From assembly GCA_030123565.1 (NCBI GenBank), contig CP126122.1, forward strand, positions 4,292,800 through 4,356,799: DNA of 64,000 nucleotides, given 5' to 3'. Positions within the stretch are counted from its first letter, which is position 1; the number at the start of each line of letters is the position of its first letter. The translations under genes and the position numbers were made by a program. The notes under the pieces are model-generated. The model made no database searches, was not told where the DNA came from, and saw nothing but the letters and a program-made list of their open reading frames with translations. Positions 27,401 to 33,630 of this stretch are shown here, one piece after another. The stretch comes from Nitrospira sp. Its GTDB lineage: Bacteria; Nitrospirota; Nitrospiria; Nitrospirales; Nitrospiraceae.

Positions 27401-27543
27401 CGCGCCTGCAGGAGGGCGTCGGCGCAGGTGCCGGCCACGCTCACCCGGTACCCATCGTGGTCGAGGAAGTCCTGCAGCGCGAGCACGATGTCCGGATCGT
27501 CGTCCACGACAAGCACGGTGTAGGCAGACGTTGCGGCAGTCAT
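24430..27543 (-). CDS. Receiver plus seven-PAS protein without a kinase domain, probably truncated
   Basis: 1037 aa from the ATG at 27543 (GAGG 8 nt upstream). The open frame to 27690 reads through a REP palindrome and is not native. An N-terminal receiver (VLVVDDDPDIV, LLDLGLPDGDG, YLTKPYN) is followed by seven PAS units beginning near FRSLVEAATDSIV, HEVILTQAGEGIY, FRQLAEHIKEVFW, YRVLFDDNPSMYF, MELVTRGSNDGFW, LRSVINNTTAVIY and LRMALTASEVGIW. The protein ends VRVLGIVHETRGRR, where a PAC tail (usually followed by ITERKRAEE and a kinase) should continue. The TAG stop lies in the terminal repeat of the MITE-like element, suggesting that insertion removed a C-terminal kinase or cyclase. It may still act as a signal sink. 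Confidence 0.85.
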   Translation of the reverse strand: MTAATSAYTVLVVDDDPDIVLALQDFLDHDGYRVSVAGTCADALLQARAHQYNAVLLDLGLPDGDGSSVLRTLQEQQPQLPVIILTAFTSTDRTVGSLTQGAFAYLTKPYNRDELRAVLARAVGVQALAAKAEHAEHALSESEARFRSLVEAATDSIVLADHKGSILSWNRAASRLFGYTDEEVRGRPLTMLMPLRHRAAHERGLARVRETGQSRLIGRLVELEGLRKDGSEFPLELSLAMWKADDAVFYSGIIRDITQRRRAEDILDRLRHLHEVILTQAGEGIYGLDQAGLTTFVNPTAARLLGYEPSELTEQPMHALLHHSHQDGSPYPPEDCPIYAALHDGLVHRVSTDVFWRKDGTAVPVEYVSTPIIEKGAVAGAVVVFRDITDRKEAERAVEESQERFRQLAEHIKEVFWITDPTKNQVIYISPGYEEIWGRSCGSLYAAPLSWMDAIHPEDRRQVQDAAMTKQSQGTYDEEYRILRPDGSMRWIWDRAYPIRDATGTVYRIVGFAEDVTERKRIEAALIESERRYRVLFDDNPSMYFMVDAEGRVLSVNRFGAERLGYQVNELLGASVLEVFHPDDRDQVRRNLDACLSEMGQPMRWEFRKVRKDGSVIWVRETAQAVRNDRAVPVVMIVCEDITAIKEVELALRVSEERMELVTRGSNDGFWDGRLLPGQPWYSPRTPVWWSPRVREMLGYSEEEFPNVLESWASRLHPDDRERVFQRLAVCNEPDMPQYDVEYRLLTKQGEYRWFHARAEVVERNAQGLAVRMAGSLRCINDRKRAEEALHRSEELLRSVINNTTAVIYAKQADGRYLIVNQRFEQLFHLTQDQIRGKTDHDIFPQDIADAFRKNDRWVLENGRPLEIEEYAPHADGLHTYLSVKVPILDQAGRVSAMCGISTDITERKQAEEQLRLSEERLRMALTASEVGIWDWDVPSGRLYWSAGVEALFGLAAGSFPGTYAAYIELVYLLDRGTILTNIERSLRDQVSVNVTHRVIWPDGTLHWLAWTGRIQRDAQGAAVRVLGIVHETRGRR

Positions 27544-27581
27544 AGGAGACCTCGCTTGGCTCGGTATAGATCTGAATTCGT

Positions 27582-27625
27582 CCTCACCCTCCCCTCTCCC
27601 CGCGGGGAGAGGGCAAGGGTGAGGG
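27582..27625. repeat. REP-like palindrome, copy 2
   Basis: CCTCACCCTCCCCTCTCCCC, a short CG centre and the complementary arm GGGGAGAGGGCAAGGGTGAGG. It is nearly perfectly self-complementary. It lies just upstream of the multi-PAS gene in the divergent gap before hicB. Confidence 0.8.
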
Positions 27626-27753
27626 GAGAAGGAGAGGTTGAGGGATGCCTCAGCAGCTGCATCGTTTCTCCGCCTCGCGCCCCTCCACAAATCTGGTGAT
27701 ATCTGCTATCGTGAACCAATCGGTGTAAGCCCTTGGGAACATGGAGGTGCTGG

Positions 27754-27972
27754 ATGAGGACCTTTGCCGCATATCTGGAATGGGACCCGGAGACACAGCT
27801 GTATGTGGGGTTTGTGCCGGGAATTTCGGGGGCACACAGCCAGGGCAAAACGTTGGATGACCTCCAAAAGAATTTGAAGGAGGTCCTGGAATTATGTTTT
27901 GAGGAATACCGGGTAAGCGGAGAGGAACTTCCGCGGTTCGTCGGTTTGCAGCAGATCGAGGTTGCCGGGTGA
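27754..27972 (+). CDS. hicB: HicB-family antitoxin
   Basis: 72 aa from the ATG at 27754 with GGAGG 7-11 nt upstream. It has the HicB partial RNase-H fold pattern: FAAYLEWDPETQLYVGFVPGISGAHSQGKTLDDLQKNLKEVLELCFEE. There is no C-terminal DNA-binding extension, so it is the short form. The stop overlaps the GTG of a hicA-like gene (GTGA), the usual tight coupling. Because hicA is interrupted, this may be an orphan antitoxin. Confidence 0.82.
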   Translation: MRTFAAYLEWDPETQLYVGFVPGISGAHSQGKTLDDLQKNLKEVLELCFEEYRVSGEELPRFVGLQQIEVAG

Positions 27973-28202
27973 GCCGACTGCCCATCGTTGACTGCAAGAC
28001 CATGGAGAAGATCCTGCTTCGATAGGGTTTTGAAAACACCAGGCAGAAAGGCAGCCACGTGTTCTACCGTCACCCGGATGGCAGGACGACGACTGTGCCA
28101 CATCATCCAAGCCAAGACTTGGCCAGCCCCCTGGTGCGTGAAATCCTCCGAGAGATCGATCTCACGCCGGAACAGTTTCGCCATGAGTTGGAGAATCTTT
28201 AA
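27969..28202 (+). pseudogene. hicA: hicA toxin gene interrupted by an amber codon
   Basis: The frame from GTG 27969 reads SRLPIVDCKTMEKILLR, then TAG (28023-28025), then GFENTRQKGSHVFYRHPDGR and TTTVPHHPSQDLASPLVREILREID to TAA at 28200-28202. The part after the stop carries the HicA signature: G-F-x3-R-x-K-G-S-H with the catalytic His, then HPDGR and VPxH. A single C-to-T change would turn a CAG (Gln) codon into this TAG. The normal HicA length (about 77 aa) is otherwise preserved. It is most likely inactivated, unless amber suppression occurs. Confidence 0.8.
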
Positions 28203-28223
28203 GGAAGTGAGGCTGAGGGTCCC

Positions 28224-28391
28224 ATGTCCACAGCTCGAACAATTGGGAGAGCCAAGAAAGGTGCCCATCGAGTACACCGTCAGACGAACATTCGAAACGT
28301 GCAACGAGACGATGCCGAGAAGGCTGCGCACGATCGGGTGATCCAACGGTACAGCGGTGTCGGGAAGCCGGATGCCTTCAAACACTGCTAA
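28224..28391 (+). CDS. Small basic hypothetical protein downstream of hicA
   Basis: 55 aa, ATG at 28224 with GAGGG 5-6 nt upstream, stop TAA at 28389-28391. The sequence is basic and hydrophilic (MSTARTIGRAKKGAHRVHRQ...) and ends KPDAFKHC. No family is recognised. It could be a real small gene following the TA pair or a chance ORF; the ribosome-binding site is the only support. Confidence 0.3.
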   Translation: MSTARTIGRAKKGAHRVHRQTNIRNVQRDDAEKAAHDRVIQRYSGVGKPDAFKHC

Positions 28392-28587
28392 GCTCGCCAT
28401 TCTTGACTCCTCAGTTCGCATCGCTTTTACCTAACGTTCCGTCTCACAACTCAGCCCTCTTCATAGGTCCCAGCCATCAGCTGGCAGCATCATCGTTCAC
28501 GTTCCGAAACCTCAGAACTCACCCCGTCCCCCTCTCAATTCATCATTCAGCATTTCGGACTGCTTCGTCCCCTCATCCCTGCCTTTT

Positions 28588-28635
28588 CCCCTCACCCTTG
28601 CCCTCTCCCCGCGGGGGAGAGGGGAGGGTGAGGGG
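28588..28635. repeat. REP-like palindrome, copy 3
   Basis: CCCCTCACCCTTGCCCTCTC with its complement on the other side of a CCCCGCGGGGG centre. It lies immediately downstream of the stop codon of the TonB receptor gene (minus strand), a position suitable for an mRNA 3-prime end structure. Confidence 0.85.
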
Positions 28636-28638
28636 AAC

Positions 28639-30705
28639 TCAGAACTTCACCGTCATCCATCCCATCACCCGCCGGCCGATGAGGTCTCCGAGCGGATGTT
28701 CCTTGTGTTGGTCGTTCAGCGCGTTGAAGACCGAGACGGCGACTTCGGCATCACGCATGTAGCCGGCGGCGGCTCGTTGCTGCCAGAAGCGATAGCCGGC
28801 GCGCATGTTCAGGAGGTTGTAGCTGCCGACGCGGTCGGATGGGACGATCACCCCGGTGGTCGGGATATTGGCGAGGAGTGTGAATGTCTGCGCGACCGGG
28901 TAGGTGGCCGCGCCGACATGGTTGTACACGAGTTCTCCGCTCAAGCCGTTGTCCCATTCGGCACGGAGCCCCGCGTTGACCTTGGAGCGCGGCGCACCCC
29001 TCCGCACCGTCCCTACGAAGCTCTGTCCGATCTCCTCATAGGCATAGTTGGCGAATCCGCTCAGCCACTTCGTGGCCAGGATTTCCACACCGGCCTCACC
29101 GCCATAGATGTCGGCAGATCCTTGGTCGTTGACGAATTCGGAAGTCCCGCTGGGCGTGATACGGCTGCCGATCAAATCGGAGATATGGTTGAAGAACAGA
29201 TCGGTGCGGACCCTCAGCCGATGTTTCCAGTACCACCCTTGATACCCGACCTCATAGGAGATGATCTGTTCGGGGTCGAGCAGGGAATTCCCTGTGACTG
29301 GAACCGTCGACGACACCGATGGCGGAAAGGGGGGCGGCAATCCGGTGGGGATGGTCGTCGTGACGCGCTGATCTTGATGGGATTCGAAGAGCGTCGGGGG
29401 ACGATAGGCGACAGATCCGGAGGCGTGGAACGTATGGCCCTCGATCGGCTGATACAGCAGGGCGATACGCGGACTCCAGGTCCCGTTGATCTGGGTATGC
29501 AGGTCGTAACGCACGCCGGCGACGATCGTCAGGGACGCGGTCGGCCGCCATTCGTCCTGGATGAACAGACCCAGCCGATCTTCCCGGCTGAATTGGTCCG
29601 TCGCGCTGCTCGACAGGGAGTTGTGACGATAGTTGATCCCGTACAGCAACCGGTTCGTGTCCCAGAGATCGGCTGCATGTTGCACATCCACGTTATAGGT
29701 GTTGCCGAAGAAGGGATTGGTAGACGAGCCGTTCCGATCGGTGATCCGGATCAGGTTGACCAATTGCGGGGTGGGGTTGATCGTCGCGTCGTCTGTATAG
29801 CCGGACCACCAGGCTCGAATCAGCAACGCGCCCTGTTCGTAGAGGACGTTGGCGTACCCGAATGACGGACGAACGGAGTTACTTGTGATTTCGCCGATCT
29901 GTCCGTCGAACCGGTTGGTCTCGACCAGTCCTCCGGAGAGTTGCAGTTTGGAGATCGCCGACAGGGCATAGTCGGTTTGTATATTGAACTTGTTCGACCG
30001 GAACGCCAGGGCGTCGTGGTCCCGCCATTGCTGCGTCTGGTCGCGTCCGATGGAGAGCCGATAACCGAATTTGCCGACGGTTCCCGCATGGATCGCCGCG
30101 CTGCTGATCGTGCCCAATTCGCCCCCGCCGAATTGGAGCGTGGTGCCCTTCATCTCCTCCGGCGTTTTGGTGATGATGTTGATGACCCCGTCGAAGGCGT
30201 TGAACCCGTACATGGCTGCGGCCGGTCCCTTGAGCACCTCGATCCGCTTGATCTCCGGGAGCGTGACGGGGATCGATTTCCAATAGACGATTCCTTGCAC
30301 ATCGAGGTAGATCGAGCGGCCGTCCACCATCACCAGCATTTTGTTTGCGAAGGGTTGATTGTCTCCCCTTGCACTCACGTTGAAGTCGGCGCCGGTCATC
30401 TGCATGACTTCAATCCCGGGAATGCGGCGCAGGATCGTGGGCAGGTCGATGGCGCCGGACTGGCGGATGTCCTCGTCGGTGATGACATAGACATTGGACG
30501 GCGCCTGCGAGATCGGCTGCTCGTAGCGAGAAGCGATGCTCACGGTTTCTTCTTCCTTCAGCAGTTCCAGTTCGGCGCTCATGGCGGGCGGAGCCTGATC
30601 GGGGCGCTCGGACACAGACAATTCGGCCCATGCCGTCCCCGTCAAGCCGACCGTCAATACTGCCGCCAGCAGGGGATGCCCGACTCTGTTCGACTCAGAA
30701 TTCAT
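28639..30705 (-). CDS. TonB-dependent outer-membrane receptor
   Basis: 688 aa. A signal peptide (PLLAAVLTVGLTGTAWA) is followed by a plug domain: PSNVYVITDEDIRQSGA, ILRRIPGIEVMQMTG, VSARGDNQPFANKMLVMVDG, IEVLKGPAAAMYGFNAFDGVI. A beta-barrel follows and ends with an aromatic C-terminal residue (GWMTVKF), as required for BAM-dependent insertion. It is a close paralogue of the receptor in the RiPP operon at 40.5-42.7 kb; plug sequences align almost residue for residue. It transports a siderophore, vitamin or other large ligand; which one cannot be told. A REP repeat follows the stop. Confidence 0.92.
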   Translation of the reverse strand: MNSESNRVGHPLLAAVLTVGLTGTAWAELSVSERPDQAPPAMSAELELLKEEETVSIASRYEQPISQAPSNVYVITDEDIRQSGAIDLPTILRRIPGIEVMQMTGADFNVSARGDNQPFANKMLVMVDGRSIYLDVQGIVYWKSIPVTLPEIKRIEVLKGPAAAMYGFNAFDGVINIITKTPEEMKGTTLQFGGGELGTISSAAIHAGTVGKFGYRLSIGRDQTQQWRDHDALAFRSNKFNIQTDYALSAISKLQLSGGLVETNRFDGQIGEITSNSVRPSFGYANVLYEQGALLIRAWWSGYTDDATINPTPQLVNLIRITDRNGSSTNPFFGNTYNVDVQHAADLWDTNRLLYGINYRHNSLSSSATDQFSREDRLGLFIQDEWRPTASLTIVAGVRYDLHTQINGTWSPRIALLYQPIEGHTFHASGSVAYRPPTLFESHQDQRVTTTIPTGLPPPFPPSVSSTVPVTGNSLLDPEQIISYEVGYQGWYWKHRLRVRTDLFFNHISDLIGSRITPSGTSEFVNDQGSADIYGGEAGVEILATKWLSGFANYAYEEIGQSFVGTVRRGAPRSKVNAGLRAEWDNGLSGELVYNHVGAATYPVAQTFTLLANIPTTGVIVPSDRVGSYNLLNMRAGYRFWQQRAAAGYMRDAEVAVSVFNALNDQHKEHPLGDLIGRRVMGWMTVKF

Positions 30706-30708
30706 AAT

Positions 30709-31191
30709 TCAGAACTCATAACTCTCCCTGCGATTGCTTCCCCTCATCCCTGCCTTCCCCCTTATCCCCCACCTTCTCCCCTCACCCTTGCCCTCTCCCC
30801 GGTGGGGAGAGGGCAAGGGTGAGGGGAAGCATGAGGGCTTTGCCATCTCGGCAATGTGGTGTAGGACCCCATCGAGGTTCTCCAATACCTCGTCGTTCCA
30901 GAAACGGAGCACGCGGTACCCCTTGTGAGCTAACGCCCGCGATCGACGTTCATCCGCGTCTGTCTGCAACGCATGCTGCCCGCCATCTAACTCGATCGCC
31001 AGCTTGAATTCCGGACAGCAAAAATCCACGATATAAGGCCCAAGAGGATGTTGCCGTCGAAACTTGAGTCCGTTGAGCTGTCGCGAACGGAGCGCGTTCC
31101 AGAGCCTGTGTTCCGCCTCCGTCTGCTTACGTCGGAGGTGCCGCGTAAGGTGTCGTTGTTTTGTAAGAGTGGTTGTGCGTTTCACGCTCAA
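30709..31191 (-). CDS. DUF559 (Vsr-like endonuclease fold) protein
   Basis: 160 aa. The core (about residues 10-115) is DUF559: LRRKQTEAEHRLWNALRSRQLNGLKFRRQHPLGPYIVDFCCPEFKLAIELDGGQH, then RVLRFWNDEVLENLDGVL. The D...E-x-D residues (VDF, IELDG) match the PD-(D/E)xK-like active site of the very-short-patch-repair nuclease fold. After AEMAKPS the frame runs through a REP palindrome, giving SPLPSPHRGEG. This tail is probably a by-product of repeat insertion rather than functional sequence. The start lacks a strong Shine-Dalgarno. Confidence 0.75.
   Translation of the reverse strand: MSVKRTTTLTKQRHLTRHLRRKQTEAEHRLWNALRSRQLNGLKFRRQHPLGPYIVDFCCPEFKLAIELDGGQHALQTDADERRSRALAHKGYRVLRFWNDEVLENLDGVLHHIAEMAKPSCFPSPLPSPHRGEGKGEGRRWGIRGKAGMRGSNRRESYEF
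30778..30826. repeat. REP-like palindrome, copy 4 (inside the DUF559 reading frame)
   Basis: Perfect arms CCCCTCACCCTTGCCCTCTC and their complement around CCCCGGTGGGG. It is read in frame as the C-terminal tail of the DUF559 protein. Confidence 0.88.
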
Positions 31192-31231
31192 TTTGGCTCT
31201 CCGTTCCTTCCCCCCTCACCCTCTGCCTTCT

Positions 31232-31279
31232 CCCCTCACCCTTGCCCTCTCCCCGGTGGGGAGAGGGGAGGGTGAGGGG
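31232..31279. repeat. REP-like palindrome, copy 5
   Basis: Same arms as copies 3 and 4 with a GGTGGGG centre. It lies directly downstream of the receptor-tail remnant, the same arrangement as copy 3 after the intact receptor gene. Confidence 0.88.
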
Positions 31280-31283
31280 CAAC

Positions 31284-31349
31284 TCAGCACTCCACAGTGC
31301 CCCATCCCATCACCAGCCGGCCGATGGGGTCGCCCAAGGGTTTCTCGCT
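31284..31349 (-). pseudogene. Remnant of a TonB-receptor 3-prime end
   Basis: The minus strand encodes S-E-K-P-L-G-D-P-I-G-R-L-V-M-G-W-G-T-V-E-C and a TGA stop. This aligns with the last residues of the intact receptors (EHPLGDLIGRRVMGWMTVKF at 28.6 kb and ENPIGDLIGSRVMGWLTIKY at 40.5 kb). The similarity ends upstream of the Ser, and a REP palindrome follows the stop as it does after the 28.6-kb gene. It is a short leftover of a third receptor copy or of a duplicated gene-end/REP segment. Confidence 0.65.
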
Positions 31350-31777
31350 CGCGAAGGCCCCTTCTGTGGGAACGGGAAGGAGAGAAGGCGCGTCCTCAGC
31401 CAAGGTGGTGAGGCGCAACACAAGATCAGAAGCCCCCCGTACAGAGGGGCGGTGTATCGTGGTGCCGGGTGGTTCCCGACCGATCGTTCACCCATGGAGG
31501 GTCGATCGGTCTGTGGGAGGGGCGCTGCGCCTCGACGGACGCTCTGACAGAGCTGCATCCCTTGGCGCATGACATACCGTGGATCCCTTGACCGGCCGTT
31601 TCAGGTATCGTCGGACATATGGATGGAACAGGGCCCTATGGTCCTCTATGGTCTCTCGCAAAAGGCATGCTTATAGAGTCGATGGCACAGGCGGACGGGG
31701 TGCCGGGATTCTGCGAGAATCCAAGCAATTCACCGCGTCGCGTCGAAGGGAGAGGGGCCTAGAGGGGGCGCGATACT
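31350..31777. other. Gene-free accessory stretch
   Basis: No ORF with protein-like sequence is seen. The region contains an inverted repeat GACCGATCG (31478-31486) / CGATCGGTC (31503-31511). Its right arm is part of a 14-bp word, GGTCGATCGGTCTG, that recurs near 43302. A GTATC...CATAT word lies near 31605. Confidence 0.4.
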
Positions 31778-32071
31778 CTAGGCACGTATCCGACTAGATA
31801 CAGGCTGTATGTCTTCAGATACAGGTGTGCCGGGGATTTTGGTCGTACGAGGGCGCCCCGGCTTCAAGTCCTGAAGCCGGGGCGAGAAGGGCCGGCCGTT
31901 CTGTGATTCAAGGTTGGTGAGGAACTTTTCCAGGGCCGATGAAATGAGACCGGCCATGGTGGTGCCGGGCATCCAGTATGCGGCATCGCGTATACGCTCC
32001 AGGAGGTCGGTAGGGAGACTGACGGTCATTCGCTGCCGTTTGTGGGTTCGTAGATAGACGAATCGATTCAT
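31778..32071 (-). CDS. Ribbon-helix-helix-type DNA-binding protein
   Basis: 97 aa with a strong AAGGAG 9 nt before the ATG. The N-terminal half fits an RHH fold: a beta strand RMTVSLPTDLLERI followed by helices RDAAYWMPGTTMAGLISSALEKFLTNL. The C-terminal tail (GRPFSPRLQDLKPGRPRTTKIPG) is basic and probably disordered. Such proteins are antitoxins or plasmid-partition-like repressors. No toxin gene overlaps it, so it may regulate its own or a nearby gene. GTATC palindromes overlap its 3-prime end. Confidence 0.6.
   Translation of the reverse strand: MNRFVYLRTHKRQRMTVSLPTDLLERIRDAAYWMPGTTMAGLISSALEKFLTNLESQNGRPFSPRLQDLKPGRPRTTKIPGTPVSEDIQPVSSRIRA
31786..31822. promoter_or_regulatory. Paired GTATC-N6-GATAC palindromes (site A)
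   Basis: GTATCCGACTAGATAC (31786-31801) and GTATGTCTTCAGATAC (31807-31822) are spaced 21 bp start to start, two helical turns. Similar pairs occur at 33477 and 43252. They look like operator half-site pairs, but no regulator can be assigned. Confidence 0.3.
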
Positions 32072-32210
32072 GGCGCGGCTCCTTTGCAGGAGAGGAGCGG
32101 ATACACAGGCCTCTCGAATGCGTTCCTGCCTGATTCCGGCGCATGCATCCGCTGCTCATGGATGGTGTCTGTGCAAGGTATGGCCCCCCTCTGGGCGAAT
32201 GGATTTCAGC

Positions 32211-32303
32211 CTAGTGCGTGCCGGTCTCTTTCCATGCGGCGACGATCAAGAGGACCAGCATGCCGCTCACGCCGATCAGTAAACCTCCCATGACGAGTTC
32301 CAT
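32211..32303 (-). CDS. 30-aa single-pass membrane peptide
   Basis: The ATG at 32303 is preceded by AAAGGAG at good spacing. The peptide is MELVMGGLLIGVSGMLVLLI followed by VAAWKETGTH and a TAG stop. It is one hydrophobic helix with a charged C-terminus, typical of small regulatory or complex-stabilising membrane proteins. It has no recognised family. Support is the strong ribosome-binding site and clean helix. Confidence 0.5.
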   Translation of the reverse strand: MELVMGGLLIGVSGMLVLLIVAAWKETGTH

Positions 32304-32509
32304 GTCAGGCTCCTTTCTGTCTCGAACGGGTCCGCCGATGTCCAGGGTGCGGTCGAAAGGTTCTTCACACTGTGAGAAGCAGCAACAGCCGTGCCAGCGA
32401 TGTGGATAGAAAAACTCGATCCGGTTCTTGAAGATGGTTGGAGAGTTCCGATTGCTTCAACGCGAAGATCACACCGCATAGGGATGTGGTGCCATGCCTT
32501 TTGGGCTTC

Positions 32510-32914
32510 TCATCCCAGGGGTTCGACGGTCAACCCTTCGATCCGTTCGTAATCTCGGAGATCAAGCGTCGCGAGAGAATACCCGAGAGATAACGCAGTG
32601 GCGGCAATCATGACGTCGTGGGAGCCGATCTGTTGTCCGCGCTTTTGAAGATTCGCCCATAGGTCGGCATAAATCTTGGCCGCCGCAAGATCAAAAGGAT
32701 ATACGCTGATCAGATCGAGAATCTTTTCGACATAGGCAGATCGCTTCAATCGTCTTCTCCCTGTATCGGCGCGATGGACGCCGTGCAGAAGTTCTGCGGC
32801 AGTGATGACGCTGATGCCCACAGGCTCCTGCCTTCGTCCCTGAATGAAGGCATCGAGATCGATTGCTTGTCGCTCGCAAGCGATCAAGAGGCTGGTATCG
32901 ATAATCACGCCCAC
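32510..32914 (-). CDS. vapC: PIN-domain ribonuclease toxin (VapC-type)
   Basis: 134 aa. The acidic active-site residues of the PIN domain are visible: D in MGVIIDTSLLIACE, E in VITAAELLHGV, D in GSHDVMIAATAL and D in ATLDLRDYERI. VapC toxins cleave tRNA or rRNA. The start overlaps the antitoxin gene by 10 bp, the classic vapBC layout with antitoxin first. Confidence 0.88.
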   Translation of the reverse strand: MGVIIDTSLLIACERQAIDLDAFIQGRRQEPVGISVITAAELLHGVHRADTGRRRLKRSAYVEKILDLISVYPFDLAAAKIYADLWANLQKRGQQIGSHDVMIAATALSLGYSLATLDLRDYERIEGLTVEPLG

Positions 32915-33186
32915 CGACGGCCCTTGGGCAAGATGGGCTGTGTCTTGGCGATATTCTTGAGGTCTTGCTCAAATGCAGCTGTCTCATCTCCGAGGCTTGG
33001 AAGCTTGGTGAGAAGCTCTTGCAGTTCGCCCAGTGTGGTGTGGTGAGCAGAAGTAGTGGCGGGCCCCAGCGTAGCCACAGCTTTTCCTCCTCTGATGATG
33101 GTGTAGCGCACACCTTTAAACTTAATGGTATTCAAAAGATCCGAAAATCGTCGGACTGCATCAGTGGCTGTAATCGATTTGGCCAT
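32905..33186 (-). CDS. Phd/YefM-type antitoxin
   Basis: 93 aa. The N-terminal part MAKSITATDAVRRFSDLLNTIKFKGVRYTIIRGGKAVATLGP matches the Phd/YefM antitoxin fold, which binds DNA as a dimer. The C-terminal half (LGELQELLTKLPSLGDETAAFEQDL) should wrap the PIN toxin. It is the first gene of the toxin-antitoxin operon and probably autorepresses it. It overlaps vapC by 10 bp. Confidence 0.82.
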   Translation of the reverse strand: MAKSITATDAVRRFSDLLNTIKFKGVRYTIIRGGKAVATLGPATTSAHHTTLGELQELLTKLPSLGDETAAFEQDLKNIAKTQPILPKGRRWA

Positions 33187-33630
33187 GGGCGGTAGAAGAA
33201 AAATTAGAAAATCATACTATCTGATTTTCAGGCCTTTGTCCACCACGCCCCCAGTGTGCGGGTTTCATAGGAGTCCCTTGCTTGAGCGACGGAATGTGCG
33301 GCCCTTGTCGGTTCGAGACTTTTGTTCCCCCTGCATGAATCGCAGCAATAATGGGCCAGCGATGTGGATGCGGGAACAGCCTACTGGGCTAATAAAACAT
33401 CTTGAATTTTTGATGGTACAGGGAGTTTGGGCTGATGGTCAGGAATCGAACAGTGCCATAGTCTCCCGATGGCACTGTATCTGATTCGATGCGGGCATAT
33501 CCGATTGGACAATGCTGGAAGGAGGAATGTAGAGCAACAATACCGGGGCAATTTTGGTTGTGTGTCCGCTGGAAACCTGAGTTCACACCTCATCCTCGTA
33601 TTTCCGCTATGAGCGGAAAGAAACCAAAAA
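33187..33630. other. Gene-free stretch between the TA pair and the RiPP operon end
   Basis: About 440 bp with lower GC than its surroundings. No ORF here has protein-like sequence or a ribosome-binding site. It holds a GTATC palindrome (GTATCTGATTCGATGC, 33477-33492) followed by ATATCCGATTGGAC. No clear terminator for the RiPP operon was found. Confidence 0.4.
33477..33510. promoter_or_regulatory. GTATC-type palindrome pair (site B)
   Basis: GTATCTGATTCGATGC (33477-33492) is followed four bases later by the looser ATATCCGATTGGAC. It is related to sites A (31786) and C (43252). It lies just beyond the 3-prime end of the RiPP operon. Confidence 0.25.

Noticed and set aside
27544..27690. N-terminal extension of the multi-PAS protein
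   Set aside because: The extra 49 codons translate a REP palindrome (PHPCPLPAGRGEGE); the ATG at 27543 has a ribosome-binding site and begins the receiver.
27540..28421. Minus-strand ORF of 293 codons across hicBA
   Set aside because: It runs antisense through hicB/hicA and a REP palindrome, and the hicB frame is clearly the coding one.
17341..31279. Repeated palindromes considered as a CRISPR array
   Set aside because: The copies are dispersed over 14 kb, each is itself palindromic, and there are no regular spacers or cas genes.
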